Shown: in pieces, positions 35,123-43,795 of the stretch
Layout: every line of letters begins with the position of its first letter
Position numbering within the stretch: position 1 is the stretch's first letter
Origin: Pedobacter sp. HDW13
Lineage (GTDB): Bacteria > Bacteroidota > Bacteroidia > Sphingobacteriales > Sphingobacteriaceae
Direction of reading: 5' to 3'
Assembly: GCF_011303555.1 (NCBI RefSeq)
Contig: NZ_CP049868.1
Span: forward strand, 5,456,001-5,520,000
DNA length: 64,000 nt
Made by a program: the position numbers and the translations under genes
Notes under the pieces: model-generated
The model's input: only the letters and a program-made list of their open reading frames with translations
The model's database searches: none
Told to the model about the DNA's origin: nothing

Positions 35123-36319
35123 TTGCAAAACCCCGTAACAAACATTCAAGCTGATATTGAAGCAGTAAATAATATCCCCACTGTAGCCAATATTTTAGAA
35201 ATCGTATGCCGCACTACCGGGATGGGTTTTGCAGCTGTTGCCCGCGTAACTACCGATAAATGGATTGCTTGTGCTGTGCACGACGAAATAAACTTTGGCT
35301 TAAAGGTTGGCGGCGAACTTAAACTGGAAACCACAATTTGCAACGAAATCCGACAGCACAAAAGTGCAGTTGTTATTGATCATGTTGCCGAAGACCCTGA
35401 ATATGCAGGGCACCACACACCTTTAATGTATGGTTTTCAAAGTTATATCTCTGTTCCAATCACCTTAAAAAACGGTGTTTTTTTCGGAACCCTTTGCGCC
35501 ATCGACCCGAAGCCTGCAAAGCTTAAAAACCCGGCCATTATTGGCATGTTTACCATATTTGGTGAGTTAATTGCTTCTCATTTAGATGCGCTTGAACAGG
35601 TAGCTGAAGCAGAAAAGGAACTTAAAAAGGAGCAAGAAATTGCCATTGTACGCGATCAGTTTATTGCAATTCTCGGTCACGATTTAAAAAATCCTTTGAA
35701 TGCGATATCCAGCAGTACTCAACTTTTATCCCGCTTAAATTTAGATGAAAAAGGTAGCCGCTTAACTAAAATTATCGCCGATGCTTCTTTCAGAATGAAT
35801 GGCTTGATTGATAATATCCTTGATTTTGCAAGCGGCCATTTAGGTGCAGGTATTTCAGTAAACCGTACTAAAGACGAAGACCATGAGCGTTTATTAAAAG
35901 AGGTAGTAGAAGAGTTGCAAGCCATTTGGCCGGAACGACGAATAAATATGGTTTTCGACTTAACACACCCAATTAATGCAGATGGGAAACGGTTGGCGCA
36001 GCTTTTTTCTAATTTACTGGCTAATGCAATTAATTACTCGCCTATTGATTCGGTTGTAGAAGTAACGGCCAGCAGTACCAGCAATCAATTTAATTTGTGC
36101 GTAACCAATGCCGGAAAGCAGATACCTGCAGCCGCGATGGAACGCCTATTTCAACCTTTCTCACGCGGTGAGGTAGAACCGAACCAAAAAGGACTTGGAC
36201 TAGGCTTGTATATTGCTTCAGAAATTGCCCATGCACACAATGGTACCCTTAAAGTATCATCAAATGCAGATAAAACTTGTTTTACCTTAAACTTTGCCAA
36301 CAATAATGATAACAGTTAA
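35123..36319 (+). CDS. GAF-domain sensor histidine kinase
   Basis: A 398-residue soluble kinase with no membrane segment. A GAF domain covers about residues 15-155 (FQSYISVPITLKNGVFFGTLCAID is typical). A coiled-coil linker follows, then HisKA with phospho-accepting His 186 in ILGHDLKNPLNA. The HATPase domain has N-box NLLANAINYS and G-boxes GLGLGLYIASE. The start is TTG at 35123. No response regulator is adjacent, so it is an orphan kinase. Its last 14 bases overlap a small downstream ORF, suggesting the two work together. Confidence 0.9.
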   Translation: MQNPVTNIQADIEAVNNIPTVANILEIVCRTTGMGFAAVARVTTDKWIACAVHDEINFGLKVGGELKLETTICNEIRQHKSAVVIDHVAEDPEYAGHHTPLMYGFQSYISVPITLKNGVFFGTLCAIDPKPAKLKNPAIIGMFTIFGELIASHLDALEQVAEAEKELKKEQEIAIVRDQFIAILGHDLKNPLNAISSSTQLLSRLNLDEKGSRLTKIIADASFRMNGLIDNILDFASGHLGAGISVNRTKDEDHERLLKEVVEELQAIWPERRINMVFDLTHPINADGKRLAQLFSNLLANAINYSPIDSVVEVTASSTSNQFNLCVTNAGKQIPAAAMERLFQPFSRGEVEPNQKGLGLGLYIASEIAHAHNGTLKVSSNADKTCFTLNFANNNDNS

Positions 36320-36500
36320 TGATCAGCTGCCCACTTCAACACTTCTGGAGTTAAAAACTGGTGACGCAATTAAAAACGAAAACAATCAATCCGGCGTGAT
36401 TGAGCTGATAGAAATCACAGAAACAGATGAGTTTTTGATGTTTCGCTTTGTGCTTACTGAAGGCGAAATTAGTGTAAGAAAGCTCAAGCAGGTTTGTTAA
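36306..36500 (+). CDS. Small protein overlapping the histidine kinase gene, unknown
   Basis: A 64-residue ORF starting at ATG 36306 (MITVNDQLPTSTLLELKTGD), 14 bases inside the kinase gene's end. It has a beta-rich pattern, GDAIKNENNQSGVIELIEITETDEFLMFRFVLTEGEIS. There is no known family. It abuts the convergent NTF2-like gene without a gap. The overlap suggests translational coupling with the kinase. Coding is likely but not certain. Confidence 0.5.
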   Translation: MITVNDQLPTSTLLELKTGDAIKNENNQSGVIELIEITETDEFLMFRFVLTEGEISVRKLKQVC

Positions 36501-36854
36501 TTATAAAATGGGTCGCGGGTCGAATATGACCTGAATCGATTTAATTTTTTCGTCCTCAAGCTGGTACCAGCCGGCACAGAAGATGGTTTTACTGCCCATA
36601 TTAATATCATACCACAGGCAAACCTCTTCGCCATCTGTAAATACTTTTTTAATATCGTATTTAAACTTCATCTTCTCCATATCAGCAATGTAAATATCAG
36701 CTCCATTTCTTTCGCCCATTACACCTTTAAAATACACCTCGTTATGCAATTGCTGCCTTGCCAGATTAAAATCTTCAGTGTTTAACGCATTTAAAAAATC
36801 CTGTACAACAACTTTTGCATTGTGCTCGGTTAGTAACTTATTGGGCGTACTCAT
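36501..36854 (-). CDS. SnoaL/NTF2-like protein
   Basis: A 117-residue cytoplasmic protein with the NTF2-like cone pattern. VVVQDFLNALNTEDFNLARQQLHNEVYF is the typical first helix pair, and strands KFKYDIKKVFTDGEEVCLWYDI and KTIFCAGWYQLEDEKIKSIQVIFDPRP follow. Families of this fold are SnoaL-type cyclases, isomerases or binding proteins. No catalytic pair can be assigned. It is a single gene between the small ORF and a dispersed repeat. Confidence 0.8.
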   Translation of the reverse strand: MSTPNKLLTEHNAKVVVQDFLNALNTEDFNLARQQLHNEVYFKGVMGERNGADIYIADMEKMKFKYDIKKVFTDGEEVCLWYDINMGSKTIFCAGWYQLEDEKIKSIQVIFDPRPIL

Positions 36855-36897
36855 ATTGTAATTGCTTTAAAGGTAAAACGTGGGGAAGAAATAAATG

Positions 36898-37020
36898 TTT
36901 GAATTTCTGTGAAATATCAAATGAGCGGTGGAGACACCGCCCAATAGCAATGTTTGAGGTGGGTTGTCTCCACCCACCTGATAGACTTGTGAATTTTTCA
37001 TTCATTTATGAACAGCTTCT
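36898..37020 (+). repeat. Two-hairpin dispersed repeat, copy 2 (inverted relative to copy 1)
   Basis: The reverse complement closely matches 15880-16006. Hairpins are GAGCGGTGGAGACACCGCCC-like and AGGTGGGTTG/CCACCCACCT-like. It lies between the NTF2-like gene start and the GH95 gene end. The shared order is: TTCTGTGAAATATC, hairpin, hairpin, GATAGACTTGTGAAT, GAACAGCTTCT. Confidence 0.75.
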
Positions 37021-37072
37021 GAATGATTGAATGACGAATAAAGAAAAGCCATTCAATCACACAGTAATACAT

Positions 37073-39337
37073 TTAATTAAACTGGTATACTTTGCCAGCC
37101 TGGGTATTAAAACTATACCTGAAATCTTTGCCCGACTTTTCTTCAATTATGCCTTTTGCAGTAACCTTAAGCTGATTAGGGCTTCTCACAATGCATTTTT
37201 CTCCTGATAATGATTTGATCGCTAAGGCTACCACTTTAGCATCTTTCCATTGCAAGTTGATGATTTCGAAATTACCGCGGGCTTTTAAGCCTTTAATGTT
37301 GCCATTCTTCCACTTATCGGGTAATGCAGGTAGGAACTGCAATTCGCCAGCCTGGCTTTGCAACAACATTTCAGAAATACCAGCCGTGTAGCCAAAGTTT
37401 CCATCAATCTGGAAGGGTGGATGCGCACAAAACAAATTCGAATAGATACCACCACCTTTATTGTAATCGGTACCCGAACCACCCACAGGGGTAATAAAGT
37501 TCTGTAAAATTTTATAGGCATGGTTTCCATCCTGCAACCTGGCCCAGAAGTTCATTTTCCAGGCCATCGACCAACCTGTCGATTCATCGCCTCGGGCAAT
37601 TAAGGTTACTTTTGCAGCCTGCGCCAGTTCTGGTGTTTTAATGGTGCTGATTTCTCTGCCCGGATGCAGGCCAAAGAGGTGCGAAATATGCCTGTGCTGA
37701 TCTTTCGGATCATCGCGATCGGTTTCCCATTCCTGCAACTGGCCCCATTTACCGATTTTTGGTTTTAATAAATGTGCTTTTAAATCGGCAATGTGTTTTT
37801 TATAATCGGCATCTATGCCTAAAATATCAGCCGATTCGATGTAATTGGTAAAGAGATCGTAAATAATCTGATGATCGTGTGTTACCCCGTCTTCGGTAGG
37901 GCCATGCTCTGGCGACCAACCCATAGGGGCTACCAAAGTACCATCAGGACGTCTTTTTAGGTGGTCGTCCCAGAACTCAGCAATTTCTTTAATAATTGGG
38001 TAGGCGAAGTTTTTCAGGTAAGCTTTATCCTGGGTAAAAGCATAATGCTCCCAAAGGGCTTGTGCATACCAAGCACTGCCCGGTGTATTCCACAAGAAAC
38101 TCATGCCCCCAAAAATATTGTTCTCTGTTTTTACTGTCCATCCCCGCGTATTTGGATATTGCTTTCGGGTATGCATTTTACTCACCTCGCGCATGCTGTT
38201 GATGTAATCGAGGTAAGGTACCTGACATTCGGAAAGATTTGTAGGTTCTGCCAGCCAATAATTCATTTGAATATTGATGTTAGAGTGGTAATCGCTTCCC
38301 CAGGGCGGAGTATTGCTTTCGTTCCATAAACCCTGAAGATTGGCCGGTAAACCACCTGCCCTGGAAGAACTAATCAACAAATACCTACCATACTGGAAAA
38401 TCAGAGCCTCAAGTGCAGGGTCGGTTACCTTTTTATAGTTAATTAACCTTTGGTAAGTTGGCAGGTTTTGATTTGCTGCATCACTGGTACCCAGGTTTAA
38501 ACTCAGGCGGTTATACAGCTGGCTATAATCGCTAATATGCGCTTTCAGCAGGTTATTGTAACTTTTTGCTTTAACGGCATTTAAAATCCTGTCTATTTTA
38601 GGAGCCGGTTCTTCGCCTTTCCAGTTTTGTTCGCGCTTGTTAACATAATTGGTCGCAGCTGTAAAAACAATGGTTACTGCATCTGCATTTTCTATTTTAA
38701 TTTTTTCGTTATCGCCATCTTTTACGGTACTCAATTTTCCATTTTCAATTTTAACCAAAGCAGTAGCCTGATAAGTTATGCCGTTTGGCAATTTACCAGT
38801 CAGCTGAAGAATATTTCCGTTGGCTGTTATCGTGCCTTGATGCGCACCTTTTAAGCCAATAGCAGCCGAATAAGCATTTTTTTGGTTAGCTGTAAAGCGC
38901 AACACCATCACTTTATCCGGAAAGCTACAAAAATACTCGCGTTTAAATTGCGTTCCATTTTGCTTATAATCAATGGAATGAACTGCTCTGGTGATATCCA
39001 GTTTGCGGGTGTATGCGGTAAATTGCTGATCATTATTGTTAAAATCGATAAACAGATCGCCGAAAGCCTGATACATGCCCCGGTCGTTTTCATCGCCAGT
39101 CCATAAGGTATTATCGTTAAACTGAATGTGTTCCTGATCAACCCCACCAAAAATCATCCCGCCAATACGGCCGTTGCCAATAGGGTAGGCTTCGGTCATC
39201 CATTTTTTTGCAGGTTTATTATCCCACATCGTGAAAGCAGGGTTTTCTTTAGCCTGGGCTTTTGCCTTGTTTGTGAATTGAAATAGCAAGCACGAAAATA
39301 GTGTACAAATGAGGAGTTGCCTGTAATTGAAAAGCAT
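37073..39337 (-). CDS. GH95 family alpha-L-fucosidase/galactosidase
   Basis: A 754-residue secreted glycosidase with a Sec signal (MLFNYRQLLICTLFSCLLF..AKAQ). The N-terminal GH95 beta domain starts WDNKPAKKWMTEAYPIGNGRIGGMIFGG. The (alpha/alpha)6 domain has NINIQMNYWLAEPTNL, GWSPEHGPTEDG (with the acid Glu), and IDGNFGYTAGISEMLLQS (with the base Asp). Family members cleave terminal alpha-1,2-fucose or alpha-L-galactose. The ATG at 39337 was chosen because it begins a clean signal peptide; an upstream frame start adds 21 odd residues. It is divergent from the GH92 gene. Confidence 0.92.
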   Translation of the reverse strand: MLFNYRQLLICTLFSCLLFQFTNKAKAQAKENPAFTMWDNKPAKKWMTEAYPIGNGRIGGMIFGGVDQEHIQFNDNTLWTGDENDRGMYQAFGDLFIDFNNNDQQFTAYTRKLDITRAVHSIDYKQNGTQFKREYFCSFPDKVMVLRFTANQKNAYSAAIGLKGAHQGTITANGNILQLTGKLPNGITYQATALVKIENGKLSTVKDGDNEKIKIENADAVTIVFTAATNYVNKREQNWKGEEPAPKIDRILNAVKAKSYNNLLKAHISDYSQLYNRLSLNLGTSDAANQNLPTYQRLINYKKVTDPALEALIFQYGRYLLISSSRAGGLPANLQGLWNESNTPPWGSDYHSNINIQMNYWLAEPTNLSECQVPYLDYINSMREVSKMHTRKQYPNTRGWTVKTENNIFGGMSFLWNTPGSAWYAQALWEHYAFTQDKAYLKNFAYPIIKEIAEFWDDHLKRRPDGTLVAPMGWSPEHGPTEDGVTHDHQIIYDLFTNYIESADILGIDADYKKHIADLKAHLLKPKIGKWGQLQEWETDRDDPKDQHRHISHLFGLHPGREISTIKTPELAQAAKVTLIARGDESTGWSMAWKMNFWARLQDGNHAYKILQNFITPVGGSGTDYNKGGGIYSNLFCAHPPFQIDGNFGYTAGISEMLLQSQAGELQFLPALPDKWKNGNIKGLKARGNFEIINLQWKDAKVVALAIKSLSGEKCIVRSPNQLKVTAKGIIEEKSGKDFRYSFNTQAGKVYQFN

Positions 39338-39362
39338 GATGGTTATTTGATTAGTGTGTAAC

Positions 39363-39370
39363 CAAAGATA
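39363..39370 (-). promoter_or_regulatory. Promoter -7 element for the GH95 gene
   Basis: The minus strand reads TATCTTTG, an exact TAnnTTTG match, 25 bases before the ATG. A TTG lies 15 bases upstream instead of the usual 19. Confidence 0.45.
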
Positions 39371-39500
39371 TATAAAATAGCGTGGCAAGAACCGAAACAC
39401 CCCGAATAAAGCATCCCGATATTTGGCATATTATTCAATTATTTAAGCATAAGGTTATACGTAGCCACTTAAAATCAATTGGTAACTAATATGATATTTT

Positions 39501-39531
39501 ATTGATGGACCTGATAGATTTTCTATATTTG
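39501..39531 (+). promoter_or_regulatory. Promoter of the GH92 gene
   Basis: TTG (39502-39504), 19 bases, then TATATTTG (39524-39531): the full Bacteroidota -33/-7 arrangement. It lies 29 bases before the GH92 ATG. Confidence 0.65.
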
Positions 39532-39560
39532 ATAGTACACACTAAAACGTTTTATGTAAA

Positions 39561-41714
39561 ATGAAATCTCTAACCAAATCATTACACTTTATCTTATTTC
39601 TAAGTGCCCTGAGCTTGTATCAGCTACAGGCGCAAACCAAAGCCAGATTAACCAAATATGTAAATACCTTTATTGGCACAGCACCTTTAACCGATCCTAA
39701 AATACTGGGTTATGAGTTGCCACAGGGCTGGCGATCGTGGGCTGGTTTAACTTTTCCGGGTAGTTCATTGCCGAATGCCATGGTGCAACTGAGCCCGATA
39801 ACCGAATTTGGTTCAGGCGCAGGCTATGAGTATGAAGACGATACCATTTACGGATTTGCGCATACCAACAAAGGGCACTGGAACCTGTGTAATATCCCTG
39901 TTTTACCACTATCGAACCCTTTAGGTAAATTCGGTTCTAAATTTTCGCATAAAAACGAAAGCGCTACTCCTGGCTTTTATCAGGTTTATCTGGATGATTA
40001 CCAGGTAAATGTTAGGCTTACATCAACCTTAAGATGTGGTTTCCACGAATATGACTATAAAAACAATGGCGACAGGCAAATCCTTTTTAGCATGGGTAAG
40101 GCCAATAGTGGTGTTTCTACCTGGAACATAGCACAGGATGGGGAATCGGCTATACAAGGTTTTCAGGGAGGTGAGAACGTTTATTTTTATGCTGAAGTAA
40201 ACGGAAAGATTGATAAACTTGATATTACCGATGCAAGCAAACGTTCGGGCTATGCCATTGTACATTTAGCCGATGGAAGCAAAGGGCCGGTAACTTTAAA
40301 AATAGGCTTGTCGTTTGTGAGCATTGCCAATGCCAAAGAAAACCTTAAACAGGAAATTGGCAATAAAACCTTTGCACAGATCCGTAACGAAGCAAGCAGC
40401 ACCTGGGAAAACTTATTATCCAGTATCGAAGTAAAGGGTGGTACCAGCAAACAAAAACAAATGTTGTACTCTAGTTTGTACCGCTCGTTTTTATGGCCGG
40501 CCTTGCGCAGCGATGTAAATGGCGAATATAAAGATGCCAAACGCCAGGTGGTAAAAAGCGATTTCAGGTATTATACCGAGCCTTCGCTTTGGGATACTTA
40601 CCGCAATAAAGATGTGCTGCTTGGCCTAATTACACCGAAGGTAACTTTAGATGTAATTAAATCGATGAAGGATGTAGGAGAAAAAACAGGTTTTATACCT
40701 ACCTTTTTTCATGGCGACCATGGTGCTTCTTCTATTGCAGGCGCTTATTTAAGAGGAATTGATGATTTCGATATCCAGGCTACCTACCAGATTTTATTGC
40801 GTAATGCCAATGTAGCCGGTGGTGCGAGGCCATTTATAAAAGAGTATATCGAAAAGGGTTACATTTCTGACCCTGATGTAAAGAACCCACATGTAGAAAC
40901 CAAAGCCAAGGCTGGTGTATCTAAAACACTGGAGTATGCATATGATGATTATTCGCTGGCACAGGTTGCGCAAAAATTGGGCGATACTGCCAATTATCGC
41001 ATTTTAATGGCCAGATCGAAAAACTATAAAAACATGTTCGATCCATCAACGCGTTTCATGCGTGGCAGATTAGAAAACGGCGATTGGATTAAACCCTTTA
41101 ACCCACAATATCCTTATTATGAATACATGTACCGCGAAGCCAATGCCTGGCAGGTTTCTTTTTATGCACCGCACGACATGCCCGGGCTAATTGAACTTTA
41201 TGGAGGTGCAGCAGGTTTTGAATCGAAGTTAGACTCGTTATTTACCGTACCCTGGAATCCTAAATACATTGTCCGCAACGTAGAAACCATGATTGGCCAA
41301 TACTGCCAGGGTAACCAGCCCGACCACGAGGCTCCGTTTGCCTATACTTTTATTGGTAAGCCCGAAAAATCGCAGAAGATAATCGATAAAATTTTAAACG
41401 AATTATATGGCATTGGTAGTGATGGTTTAGCACTGTCGGGTATGGATGATGCCGGCGAAATGTCGGCCTGGTACGTATTCAGTGCTTTAGGTTTATACCC
41501 ATTTTCGGCCACCGATCCTAAATATATTGTAACCGCGCCCTTGTTTGATGAAGTGAAATGGAAAACCAGCAGCGGTAAAATCTTAACCATTACCAAGCCC
41601 GGAAAGGGAAGAGGCATTAGCCAGATTAATGTAGACGGTAAAACGAATGAGGGTTATTTTATTTCGCACGATCTGTTTAAAAACGGAGGCCATGTGCTGA
41701 TCGAAACAAAATAG
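39561..41714 (+). CDS. GH92 alpha-mannosidase-family enzyme with Gln at the general-acid site
   Basis: A 717-residue secreted protein (Sec signal to LQLQAQ). The N-terminal beta domain starts YVNTFIGTAPLTD; the (alpha/alpha)6 domain has HGDHGASSIAGAYLRGIDDFD and SGMDDAGEMSAWYVFSALGLYP, with the base Asp. GH92 enzymes are Ca-dependent exo-alpha-mannosidases. The usual general-acid block GNEPxH reads GNQPDHE here: Gln 586 replaces the acid Glu. A Glu-to-Gln change is reported for a GH92 that removes mannose-1-phosphate caps, where no acid is needed. The promoter upstream is clear. The alternative is a weak or non-catalytic GH92. Confidence 0.9.
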   Translation: MKSLTKSLHFILFLSALSLYQLQAQTKARLTKYVNTFIGTAPLTDPKILGYELPQGWRSWAGLTFPGSSLPNAMVQLSPITEFGSGAGYEYEDDTIYGFAHTNKGHWNLCNIPVLPLSNPLGKFGSKFSHKNESATPGFYQVYLDDYQVNVRLTSTLRCGFHEYDYKNNGDRQILFSMGKANSGVSTWNIAQDGESAIQGFQGGENVYFYAEVNGKIDKLDITDASKRSGYAIVHLADGSKGPVTLKIGLSFVSIANAKENLKQEIGNKTFAQIRNEASSTWENLLSSIEVKGGTSKQKQMLYSSLYRSFLWPALRSDVNGEYKDAKRQVVKSDFRYYTEPSLWDTYRNKDVLLGLITPKVTLDVIKSMKDVGEKTGFIPTFFHGDHGASSIAGAYLRGIDDFDIQATYQILLRNANVAGGARPFIKEYIEKGYISDPDVKNPHVETKAKAGVSKTLEYAYDDYSLAQVAQKLGDTANYRILMARSKNYKNMFDPSTRFMRGRLENGDWIKPFNPQYPYYEYMYREANAWQVSFYAPHDMPGLIELYGGAAGFESKLDSLFTVPWNPKYIVRNVETMIGQYCQGNQPDHEAPFAYTFIGKPEKSQKIIDKILNELYGIGSDGLALSGMDDAGEMSAWYVFSALGLYPFSATDPKYIVTAPLFDEVKWKTSSGKILTITKPGKGRGISQINVDGKTNEGYFISHDLFKNGGHVLIETK

Positions 41715-41776
41715 GAATAATCTGTTGCGTGTGGGTTAACAAATTTACGATTAAGCAGCAACTATTGAATTTTAGT

Positions 41777-41807
41777 AGTCAGGTTTTAAAAAAGTCTGAC
41801 TTTTTTG
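41777..41807 (+). terminator. Terminator after the GH92 gene
   Basis: AGTCAG/CTGACT with an AT-rich inner loop able to pair further, followed by a run of six T. It starts 63 bases after the stop. Confidence 0.65.
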
Positions 41808-41880
41808 TTTTAATCCATCGTTTTAAATGTTAAAATAGAGCTATAAAGCTGTAAAATAAACGCTTTTGCAATTTTATACT

Positions 41881-41888
41881 TACTTTTG
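41881..41888 (+). promoter_or_regulatory. Promoter -7 element of the first sigma/FecR/SusCD locus
   Basis: TACTTTTG matches TAnnTTTG exactly and lies 24 bases before the ATG at 41913. An in-frame TTG at 41886 lies inside this element and is therefore unlikely to be the start. Confidence 0.55.
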
Positions 41889-41912
41889 TATGCCAAACAG
41901 GCAAAATACTTA

Positions 41913-42506
41913 ATGAACAAAAGCACGGAGGTTGGCCTTGATACTATTTCCTTATTAAAATCTGGAAACAGAGTAGCTTTTGATGAAGTTTACCGCCATT
42001 ATAGCAGCAACCTTTACCTACGCATTTTAAAAATGGTAAAAGTACAGGAGGTGGCCGATGAACTTTTGCAGGATGTATTTTTAAAAGTTTGGTTAAAACG
42101 CGACCTCATTGACGAGAACCAGCCCATTAAGGCATGGATTTATAAAATTGCCCAAAACTGCATTTACGATCACTACCGCTTATTGGCTAAAGATGCCAAA
42201 ATGAGACAATACCTGATTGATCACTATTCGGAGCTTTACAACGAAACCGAAGAATATTTGCTGGATAAAGAGCGGCGGGCAGTTTTAAATCTGGCTTTGG
42301 ACCAGTTACCGGAAAAAAGAAAACAGATTTTTATGCTATGCCGCATAGAGGGGAAGAGTTACGAAGAAGCCGCATCTATATTAAACATCAGTCCCTCAAC
42401 GGTAAGCAACCAACTGGTAAAAGCTACCAAAAGCATGAGGGATTATGTGTTTTTCCATTCGAAAGAGTTCATGATTTTCGCAATTGCACTGCATTTAAAT
42501 AAATAA
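41913..42506 (+). CDS. ECF sigma factor (sigma-70 family), SusCD-linked
   Basis: A 197-residue ECF sigma factor. Region 2 is VAFDEVYRHYSSNLYLRILKMV to DELLQDVFLKVWLKR; region 4 is LDQLPEKRKQIFMLCRIEGKSYEEAASILNISPSTVSNQLVKA. It is of the FecI-like Bacteroidota type. In such loci the cognate SusC senses substrate through its STN domain, FecR relays, and the sigma factor turns on the locus. FecR follows at 42570. The ATG at 41913 was chosen over an upstream TTG inside the promoter. Confidence 0.92.
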   Translation: MNKSTEVGLDTISLLKSGNRVAFDEVYRHYSSNLYLRILKMVKVQEVADELLQDVFLKVWLKRDLIDENQPIKAWIYKIAQNCIYDHYRLLAKDAKMRQYLIDHYSELYNETEEYLLDKERRAVLNLALDQLPEKRKQIFMLCRIEGKSYEEAASILNISPSTVSNQLVKATKSMRDYVFFHSKEFMIFAIALHLNK

Positions 42507-42569
42507 TTTATTTTTTTATTTCCGGAGTAGTGTGTTTTTGCTTTTGCTGCGTATACCTAACAAAGCAAG

Positions 42570-43730
42570 ATGAAAATAACTCCGCAAATAGAAAACCTAT
42601 ATTCCCGTTATTCAAGCAACGAAATTACCGAAGCTGAACTCAATCAGCTGCTCGATTATTTTAATGTGGTCGATCGTGCTGATTTACATGCACTAATCGA
42701 ATCGGAGCTTTTCGAAACAGACGAGCAATACGAGGCGAATACAAACCTGCAAAAGCATTTAAGCAATATTCATCATGTTATTTCGGCCAGTATAGATGCA
42801 GTAGAAAAACCACGCACGGCCAGATTACAGCCTGCATTAAAATCGTTGCTTAAAATTGCTGCCACCATTTTAGTCATACTGTCAATCGGTTATCTGGGTT
42901 ATACCTATTTATGGAAACAGGCCGATATTTTGCCAGGCAGAAGTCTGGCTACACTTAAAATGAGTAATGGCCAAGAAATTAACCTCGATACTTTAGCCAA
43001 CAAATCTATTACCACTACTTACGGAATTCAAATCACCAAGTCTTCAGGCGATCGCATTGTGTATACACGCGTAAGCGCCGTTGCAGATACCAACAGTTAT
43101 TTACAAACCATTACTACACCATTAGGTGGAAAATACAAGATTACGCTTGCCGACGGAACACAGGTGGTTTTAAATTCTGGCTCTACCTTAACTTTCCCGA
43201 TTGGGTTTAACCAGGCTGAAAGAAGAGTTTCGCTAACCGGAGAAGCTTATTTTGAGGTAAGCAAAGATGCCGAACATCCTTTTATCGTTTCTGCGGGAAG
43301 AGAAAGAATTACCGTACTGGGCACGAAATTTAATATATCGAGCTATCCCGACGATGACTTTATAAGCACCGCCTTGTTAGAAGGTAAAGTAAATTGTTTA
43401 GATGTTAAAACCAATGCCAATCTCATTTTACATCCGGGCGAGGCTGCTTTGATCCAAAACAATCAGTTAAGCAAATCGGCGGTTGATGTTTCCAATATGG
43501 CTGCTTGGCAGCAAGGATTCTTCGCTTTCGAAAACGAAGAACTTGCTGTAATTATGAAACGCCTGAGCCGCTGGTACCAGCTGAATGTAGATTATACATC
43601 AATCCCCGAAAAACGCATTTATGCCCGTATAGCTATGCAGGAAAACCTGGCTACTGTATTGGATATGTTATCGACCACCAGTGGCATTAAGTTTAAAATA
43701 GAAGGAAGGAGGGTAACTGTAATGAAGTAA
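42570..43730 (+). CDS. FecR-family anti-sigma factor
   Basis: A 386-residue single-pass protein. The cytoplasmic part (1-90) has the short sigma-binding helices. One membrane helix follows at about 91-112. The periplasmic FecR domain has TTPLGGKYKITLADGTQVVLNSGSTLTFP and RRVSLTGEAYFEVSKDAEHPFIV. The C-terminal STN-like DUF4974 domain (about 310-386) ends KFKIEGRRVTVMK. It transmits the signal from the TonB receptor at 43796 to the sigma factor at 41913. Confidence 0.93.
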   Translation: MKITPQIENLYSRYSSNEITEAELNQLLDYFNVVDRADLHALIESELFETDEQYEANTNLQKHLSNIHHVISASIDAVEKPRTARLQPALKSLLKIAATILVILSIGYLGYTYLWKQADILPGRSLATLKMSNGQEINLDTLANKSITTTYGIQITKSSGDRIVYTRVSAVADTNSYLQTITTPLGGKYKITLADGTQVVLNSGSTLTFPIGFNQAERRVSLTGEAYFEVSKDAEHPFIVSAGRERITVLGTKFNISSYPDDDFISTALLEGKVNCLDVKTNANLILHPGEAALIQNNQLSKSAVDVSNMAAWQQGFFAFENEELAVIMKRLSRWYQLNVDYTSIPEKRIYARIAMQENLATVLDMLSTTSGIKFKIEGRRVTVMK

Positions 43731-43795
43731 GCTTTACGCAAAAACATTTCTACCACCTTATCAACAACCACTAACAAACTTTAAAGAATTTTAAA

